Positions 58,794 to 64,000 of a stretch of DNA of 64,000 bases are shown here, piece after piece. How positions within the stretch are numbered: position 1 is the stretch's first letter; each line of letters opens with the position of its first letter. The DNA comes from Mycobacterium sp. ITM-2016-00317 (lineage in GTDB: Bacteria > Actinomycetota > Actinomycetes > Mycobacteriales > Mycobacteriaceae): assembly GCF_002968295.1 (NCBI RefSeq), contig NZ_CP134399.1, positions 620,001 to 684,000 of the forward strand. The letters run 5' to 3'. The notes under the pieces are model-generated. The model saw nothing but the letters and a program-made list of their open reading frames with translations. It was not told the DNA's origin and did not search any database. The translations under genes and the position numbers were made by a program.

Positions 58794-61006
58794 TCAGCGG
58801 GATTCGGCGAATTGCCGCAACGACTCCACCTGCGCGGGGTCCAACGACGGCCGCACCGCCTGCCGGGCCGCCGCGACGTCGGCCGCGGTGACGTCGGCCG
58901 CGTCGATCGAACGGCGCATCGCGGTCAGGGCCGCCTCCCGCAGCAGGGCCACGCAGTCCGCGGCGCTGTACCCGTCGAGGTCGCCGGCCAGCGTCTCCAG
59001 GTCGACGTCGTCGGCCAGCGGCACGGACTTGCCCGCGGTCTTCAGGATCTGGGTGCGGGCCTCGGCGTCCGGGGGCTCGACGAACACCAGCCGCTCCAGC
59101 CGGCCGGGTCGCAGCAGCGCCGGGTCGATCAGGTCCGGGCGGTTGGTCGCGCCCAGCACGACCACGTCGCGCAGCGGCTCGATGCCGTCGAGTTCGGTCA
59201 GCATCGCGGCCACCACGCGATCGGTGACGCCGGAGTCGAAACTCTGGCCGCGGCGCGGGGCCAGCGCGTCGATCTCGTCGAGGAACACCAGCGACGGCGC
59301 CGAGTCGCGGGCCCGCTGGAACAGTTCGCGGACCGCCTTCTCCGACGAGCCCACCCACTTGTCCATCAGCTCTGCGCCTTTGACCGCATGCACGCTCAAC
59401 CGTCCCGAGCTAGCCAGCGCCCGCACCACGAACGTCTTGCCGCAGCCGGGTGGCCCGTAGAGCAGCACGCCACGCGGCGGTTCCACCCCGAGTCGCTGGA
59501 ACGTCTCCGGGTGCTGCAGTGGCCACAGCACCGCCTCGGTCAGCGCCTGCTTGGTCTCGGCCATGTCGCCGACGTCCTCGAGGGTCACCGAGCCGACGGA
59601 CACCTCCTCGGTGGCCGAGCGGGACAGCGGCCGGATCACCCCGAGCGCGCCGACCAGGTCGTCCTGCGCCAGTGCCGGCGTCTCGCCGGTCTCGCTGGCC
59701 CGCGCGGCGGCCCGCAGCGCGGCCTCGCGCACCAGCGCGGCGAGGTCGGCCACCACGAATCCCGGTGTGCGCTCGGCAATCTCGTCGATATCGAGATCTT
59801 TCGCGGGCACGTTGCGCAGCAGCACCTCGAGCAGCTGGCCGCGCACCGCGCCGTCGGGCAGCGTCAACCCGAGCTCGCGGTCGCACAGGTCAGGGCTGCG
59901 CAGCCGCGGGTCGACGTTGTCCGGCAGCGCCGTGGTGGCCACGAACACGACGCCCGGAGTGGCGACCGCTGAACGCAGTTCGGTCAGGATCAGCGTGGCG
60001 ACCGGCTCCACGGGCACCGGGAGCAACGCGTCCACGTCGGTGACCAGCAGCACCCCGCCGCCGTCGCGGACGGCGGCGACCGCCGAGGACACCTTGGCCA
60101 ACCGGTCCTCGGCGCGCAGCGATCCGGCCTCGGGTCCGTCGAGTTCGACCAATCGGCGTCCCGCGCAGACGGTGCGGACCAGGGTCGCCTTGCCCACCCC
60201 GGCCGGGCCCGACACCAGCACGCCCAGATTCGCGGTGGCGCCGAGCTTTCGGAGCAGTTCAGGTTGATCGAGGGCGAGCTTGAGCCAGTCGGTGAGGCGG
60301 CGGCCTGCGCATGCGAGCCCTTCAGGTCGTCGTAGCCGACCGTGGGCGCCTCCGACGGGGCGACGACGGTCGCCCCGGTCGGGGCGCTGCCGGCCTGCGG
60401 TGCCGGCGACGTCGCCGCGTCCGCCCATTCCACCTGCGAATTGGGTTGCACGCTCACGGGTCCGGCGGGGTCGACGGACGTGACGGTCAGCAGCTCCGAG
60501 GTCCAGGTGATCCCGACCGAGGACGCCAGCGCCGCGCTGGCCTGTGACGTGGAGGTGCCCGGCCCGAGATCGCGCGGGAGCAGCGACACCGTGTCGCCCA
60601 CCGTCATCACCTTGCCGAGCAGGGCCTGTCGCAGCGTGGCCGACGAGACCGACCTGGTGGCCAGCTGCGAGCCGCGCAGCGTCACGCATCGGGCCCCTTG
60701 CACGGCGACCGGGGCGACGAGCACCGACGCGTCCTCCCGCAGGCCCGCGTTGGACAGCGTCACGTCGTCGAGCAGCGCGGTGCCGGTCGGCGTGCCCGGC
60801 GGGGCGATCCCGACGACCGCGGCGGTGGTGCGCGACCCGGTCAGCGACACCGCATCCCACTCCCTGATGCCCAGCGCGGCAATGGCTTCGGGGTGGAGCC
60901 GGACCACGCCGCGGCGCGAGTCCAGCGCCGAGGTGTTCAGCCTCGCGGTCAGTGTCAGGTGTACGCGCGACTGCCGGACTTCGGGGGACTGGTGCGATTC
61001 GGACAC
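58794..61006 (-). pseudogene. CDC48-like AAA ATPase (Rv0435c-like), one frameshift
   Basis: Two-AAA-domain ATPase, p97/CDC48 type. The N-terminal part (GTG 61006) has a double-psi barrel-like domain (SRRGVVRLHPEAIAALGIRE). The first AAA domain has GPAGVGKAT; the second has GPPGCGKT, LVFLDEIDAL and ATNRPDLIDPALLRPGRLER. The frame changes between DDLKGSHAQAAA and LTDWLKLALDQ at about 60294-60304, in GAGGCGGCGGCC; adding one base gives about 737 residues, close to Rv0435c. GTG is adjacent to the pssA stop, with GAGAGG upstream. Confidence 0.88.
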
Positions 61007-61007
61007 G

Positions 61008-61859
61008 TCAGCCTCTCGGCGGCCTGCGCAGACCGAGGCGCAGCGTCGAACGCCGGTGCGGCTGGGTCCGCCGGATCGCCCGCCGCGCCGCACGCTGCTG
61101 GCGTGGCTTGTCGTCCCAGACCTCGGGGTGCGCCGCCAGGAATCGGCGGGTGCGGATCGCGAACGGGATGTGCAGGAAATAGGCCACGATGATCACCAGG
61201 ATCACGATGTAGCCGTACAGGATCGACGCCGCCACCCCGAAGGCCAGCAGTGCCAGCAGCGGCGCCACCATGTTCGGCGGCACCGAGAACGTGTGGATCT
61301 TGCGCATCGGCAGCGTGCTGACCACCAGCAGCGAGATGCCGATCATCCAGATCACCACGGCGGGCTCGGAGGTCCACCAGCCGTCCCCGAACTGCATCTT
61401 GGCCGCCAGCGGCCCGATCGCGCCGATCGCGCCCGCCGGGGCGGGCATGCCGACGAAGTACTTCTTCTGGTACGCGGGCTCGTCGACGTCGAGCATCGCG
61501 TTGAAGCGTGCCAGCCGCAGCACGATGCACACCGCGTACAACAGCACCACGATCCAGCCGATGCGCGAGGTCGACAGCAGGGTGGCGTAGACGATGAACG
61601 CCGGTGCCACGCCGAAGTTCACCGCGTCGGCCAGCGAGTCGATCTCCTCGCCCATCCGCGAGGTCGCGTTCAGCGCGCGGGCGGTGCGGCCGTCCAGCGC
61701 GTCGAGGATCGCCGCGATCGCCAGGAACGCCATCGCCTCGGTCGGCCGGCCGTCGAGCGCGAACTTCACCGCGCTCAGCCCCAGGCAGATCGCGGCCACC
61801 GTCATCGCGCTCGGCAGGATGCGCACGCCGACGACGGATCTGTTGATGCGTGGCCTCAT
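61008..61859 (-). CDS. pssA: CDP-diacylglycerol-serine O-phosphatidyltransferase
   Basis: 283 residues; makes phosphatidylserine, the precursor of phosphatidylethanolamine. The CDP-alcohol phosphotransferase motif is complete: [19 protein letters not shown] then SLAD. About eight membrane helices. A basic C-terminal tail ([20 protein letters not shown]) follows. The ATG overlaps the psd stop (ATGA). The longer reading upstream is antisense noise within psd. Confidence 0.95.
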   Translation of the reverse strand: MRPRINRSVVGVRILPSAMTVAAICLGLSAVKFALDGRPTEAMAFLAIAAILDALDGRTARALNATSRMGEEIDSLADAVNFGVAPAFIVYATLLSTSRIGWIVVLLYAVCIVLRLARFNAMLDVDEPAYQKKYFVGMPAPAGAIGAIGPLAAKMQFGDGWWTSEPAVVIWMIGISLLVVSTLPMRKIHTFSVPPNMVAPLLALLAFGVAASILYGYIVILVIIVAYFLHIPFAIRTRRFLAAHPEVWDDKPRQQRAARRAIRRTQPHRRSTLRLGLRRPPRG

Positions 61860-62554
61860 CGGGACAGCTCGGCCAGCACGGTCTCGCCGGCGACCGCGCG
61901 CTGGCCGACGCTGACCAGGATGTTCGAGCCCGCAGGCAGGTAGGTGTCCAGCCGGGAGCCGTAGCGGATCAGCCCGTAGGTGTCGCCGAGGCCGACCTTG
62001 TCGCCGGGCCGGACCTCGCACACGATGCGCCGGGCCAGCAGACCCGCGATCTGCACCGCGATCACCTCGTCGCCCTCCGGGCTGCGGATCACCACGCTGT
62101 TGCGTTCGTTGTCGGCGCTGGCCGCGGCCAGTTCGGCGGACCCGAACCGCCCGGGTCGGTGCCGCACCGCGACCACCTCGCCGGCCAGCGGCGCGCGCTG
62201 CACGTGCGCGTCGAACAGCGACAGGAAGATGCTGATGCGTGGCAAAGGTGTCGCCGGGAGTCCCAGTTCGCTCGGCGGGACCTCGTCCTCGATCAGGCAG
62301 ATGAGCCCGTCGGCGGGGGCGACGACGACGCCGGGGCGGGCCGGGGTGCGCGGCGGATGCCGGAAGAACGCCGCGTTGGCCGCGGCGGACGCGACCCCGG
62401 CGTTGCGCAGCCAGCGGGTTCGGCGCCCGGCCAATGCGACCGCGAGGCTGGCGCCGACGAACGGCAGGCCTGCGGGGTGCATCGGCGGAACAGTGGTGCG
62501 AACCAGGGCCGCCAGGCGCGCTGGTCCTGTCTGGAGGTCGGGGCGTCGGGCCAT
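61856..62554 (-). CDS. psd: Phosphatidylserine decarboxylase
   Basis: 232 residues. Converts phosphatidylserine to phosphatidylethanolamine. It belongs to the short archaeal/actinobacterial type: [30 protein letters not shown] and the self-cleavage site in RYGSRLD, where the Ser after Gly becomes the pyruvoyl group. One membrane-associated segment near residues 25-50. Coupled to pssA by ATGA; moeA2 ends 28 bases upstream. Confidence 0.94.
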   Translation of the reverse strand: MARRPDLQTGPARLAALVRTTVPPMHPAGLPFVGASLAVALAGRRTRWLRNAGVASAAANAAFFRHPPRTPARPGVVVAPADGLICLIEDEVPPSELGLPATPLPRISIFLSLFDAHVQRAPLAGEVVAVRHRPGRFGSAELAAASADNERNSVVIRSPEGDEVIAVQIAGLLARRIVCEVRPGDKVGLGDTYGLIRYGSRLDTYLPAGSNILVSVGQRAVAGETVLAELSR

Positions 62555-62582
62555 CGTGGGGGCGATTGTACGGTCCCGAGGG

Positions 62583-63778
62583 CTAACGCAGGTCCCACAC
62601 CTGAACGCGGGAGCCCGCGGCCACCTCGGCGGTGTCCTCGTCGAGCTCCAGCAGACAGTTCGCCGACGCCAGCCAGCGCAGGTGATGCGACGCAGGCGGC
62701 CCGTAACCGGTCACGGTGTCGGTGGCTGGGTCGAACACGCCGCGCCGGAACTGGCGCTTGCCGCGCGGGGACACCAGGTCCTCGGTGAGCATCGCGGTGC
62801 GGCGCGGCCGCTCGGCGTCGGGCAGGCCCATCGCGGTGCGCAGCGCAGGACGCACGAACACCTCGAACGACACCAGCGCGCTGACCGGGTTGCCGGGCAG
62901 CGTGATCGTCGGGACGCCGTACACCGTGCCCGCGCCCTGGGGCATGCCCGGCTGCATCGCGACCTTGGTGAACTCGACCCCGCCCTCGGTCAGCGCGTCC
63001 TTGACCACCTCGTAGGCGCCGGCGCTGACCCCGCCCGTGGTCAGGATCAGGTCGGCGCTCTCGGCGTAGCTGCGCAGCACGCCCACGAACGCGTCGACGT
63101 CGTCGCCGGTCATCGGCGCGGCGACCACTTCGGCTCCGGCGTCGCGGACCGCGGCGGACAGCATCACGCCGTTGGACTCGTAGATCTGCCCGGGCTGCAG
63201 CGGCGGCCCGCCGCGACCAGTTCGGTGCCGGTGGACACCACCAGCACCCGCTGCCGCGGGATCACCGGCAACTCACCCAGGCCCAGCGCGGCGGCCAGGC
63301 CGAGCGCGGCCGGGGTGACCAGCTGACCGGTCTGCAGCACCGTCGTGCCTGCGGTGACGTCCTCGCCGGCGCGGCGGATGTGCTGACCGGGGCGGGTGCT
63401 CGCGCGGATCGTCACGGTGTCGGTGGCGCCGTCGGTGGCCTCCACGGGGATGACGGCCGTGGCGCCGGCAGGCAGCGGCGCGCCGGTCATGATGCGGTGC
63501 GCGGTGCCGGGTTTCAGCGTCGGGATGTCGGTGCGGCCGGCCGGGATGTCCTCGGTGACCGGCAGCCGGACCGGCGTGGAGTCGCTGGCCGTGGCGAGTT
63601 CCTCGCTGACCACCGCGTACCCGTCCATCGCGGAGTTGTCGAAACCGGGCAGCGACAGCGGGGCCACCACGTCGGCGGCCAGCACCAGCCCGAGCGCGTC
63701 GGCGAGCGGCACGGTGACCGGGGGTCGCGTGGTGATCAGCGACGCGACCGCGCGCCGGTGTTCCTCGACCGAGCGCAT
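62583..63778 (-). pseudogene. moeA2: Molybdopterin molybdotransferase MoeA2, one frameshift
   Basis: Inserts molybdate into molybdopterin. The N-terminal part from ATG 63778 includes FDNSAMDGYAV, MTGAPLPAGA and VVSTGTELVAAG. The C-terminal part, one base off, starts near IYESNGVMLSAAVRDAGA and contains TTGGVSAG and LPGNPVSALVSF. The break is at about 63199-63212 in CGGCGGCCCGCCGC; adding one base gives 398 residues. An ATG in the second part makes it look like a separate gene, but it is not. The ATG shares a base with the upstream SDR stop (TGATG). Confidence 0.9.
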
Positions 63779-64000
63779 CAGATGTCGTACTTCACGCCGG
63801 TGAGCTCCTCGGACACCGTCCAGAGCCGCTGCTGCACGTCGAGGTTGTGGGACTTCGCGTTCGACGACACCAGCACCGGGTGGCCGATCATCTCCTGGAA
63901 GCCCGACGGGCCGTAGTACTGGCCGCCCTGCACCTCGGGGTCGGCGGCCGCGCGCAGGGTGGCCAGCGCGCCGACCGCGGGGCTGTTGGTCACCAGCCCG
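63778..64000 (-). CDS. SDR family protein C terminus (Rv0439c-like), 5' part outside window
   Basis: The last 74 residues of a short-chain dehydrogenase: LVTNSPAVGALATLRAA, QGGQYYGPSGFQEMIGHPV, and the end VSEELTGVKYDI. This is the C-terminal region of the classical/atypical SDR group that includes retinol-dehydrogenase-like proteins; the catalytic core is beyond the right edge. One-base overlap with moeA2. In M. tuberculosis Rv0439c is followed by groEL2 further right. Confidence 0.82.
   Translation of the reverse strand, partial: GLVTNSPAVGALATLRAAADPEVQGGQYYGPSGFQEMIGHPVLVSSNAKSHNLDVQQRLWTVSEELTGVKYDI

Noticed and set aside
62583..63167. Separate molybdopterin gene starting at the ATG 63167
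   Set aside because: It begins in the middle of the MoeA domain order; the missing N-terminal half is directly upstream, one frame away. One frameshifted moeA2 explains both parts.

Overview
The window looks like chromosome of a rapidly growing mycobacterium (Mycolicibacterium type). It is very GC-rich and densely packed with ATGA, GTGA and TGATG gene overlaps, and many starts look leaderless. It carries mycobacterial marker genes: F420-dependent glucose-6-phosphate dehydrogenase, a mycothiol-dependent-type enzyme, PknG with GlnH and GlnX, VirR, LpqL and SodC. From about 6.9 kb to the right end the backbone follows the M. tuberculosis order Rv0406c to Rv0439c (Rv0406c, fgd1, pta, ackA, pknG, glnH, glnX, mutT3, thiE, thiO, thiS, thiG, lpqL, Rv0421c, thiD, xthA, Rv0428c, def, Rv0430, virR, sodC, Rv0433, Rv0434, Rv0435c, pssA, psd, moeA2, Rv0439c). 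Several extra modules break this order. The order is recalled knowledge; no database was searched.

Layout: 0-2.8 kb holds a truncated SDR with its own promoter/operator, a mycothiol-type and DUF899 pair, and an ArsR plus SRPBCC pair facing them across two matching operator boxes. 2.9-6.9 kb is one tight operon of a GNAT acetyltransferase and three luciferase-like flavin monooxygenases. 6.9-8.7 kb is the Rv0406c/fgd pair. 8.7-16.4 kb is an insertion: a membrane EEP phosphatase-fold protein, then a four-gene minus-strand operon with a BcsA-like family 2 glycosyltransferase, a BcsB-like secreted partner, a GT-C-like membrane protein and a polytopic protein with a large external domain. This looks like a surface polysaccharide assembly system and is the best candidate here for something undescribed. 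16.6-25.2 kb is pta-ackA, a STAS protein, and the amino-acid-sensing operon glnX-glnH-pknG.

25.3-42.6 kb contains mutT3, thiE, a TPP riboswitch with thiO-thiS-thiG, and a run of genes downstream of thiG (SGNH hydrolase, ABC exporter pair, alpha/beta hydrolase, two tandem M28 lipoprotein peptidases). It continues with a uracil permease, an APC permease facing a tandem TetR regulator over a perfect palindrome, a Baeyer-Villiger-type monooxygenase, and thiD with a second TPP riboswitch. No thiC is present. 42.9-49 kb returns to the conserved backbone (small secreted protein, xthA, def, virR, sodC, Rv0433, Rv0434). 49-58.2 kb is a second large insertion: a methyltransferase, a complete Mrp-type antiporter operon with fused MrpA-MrpB, a TrkA/RCK protein and a divergent CPA1-type cation/proton antiporter. 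58.2-64 kb ends with a DUF1707 protein, two notable inverted repeats, a CDC48-like AAA ATPase, pssA, psd, moeA2 and the 3' end of an SDR gene.

Five otherwise intact conserved genes (thiO, mnhD, the CPA1 antiporter, the AAA ATPase and moeA2) each contain one frameshift. Every one lies in a GC-only run and fits a loss of one or two bases. This points to uncorrected indels in the assembly rather than five independent pseudogenes. I saw no tRNA, rRNA, CRISPR array, insertion sequence or prophage, and no gene-free stretch longer than 300 bases.
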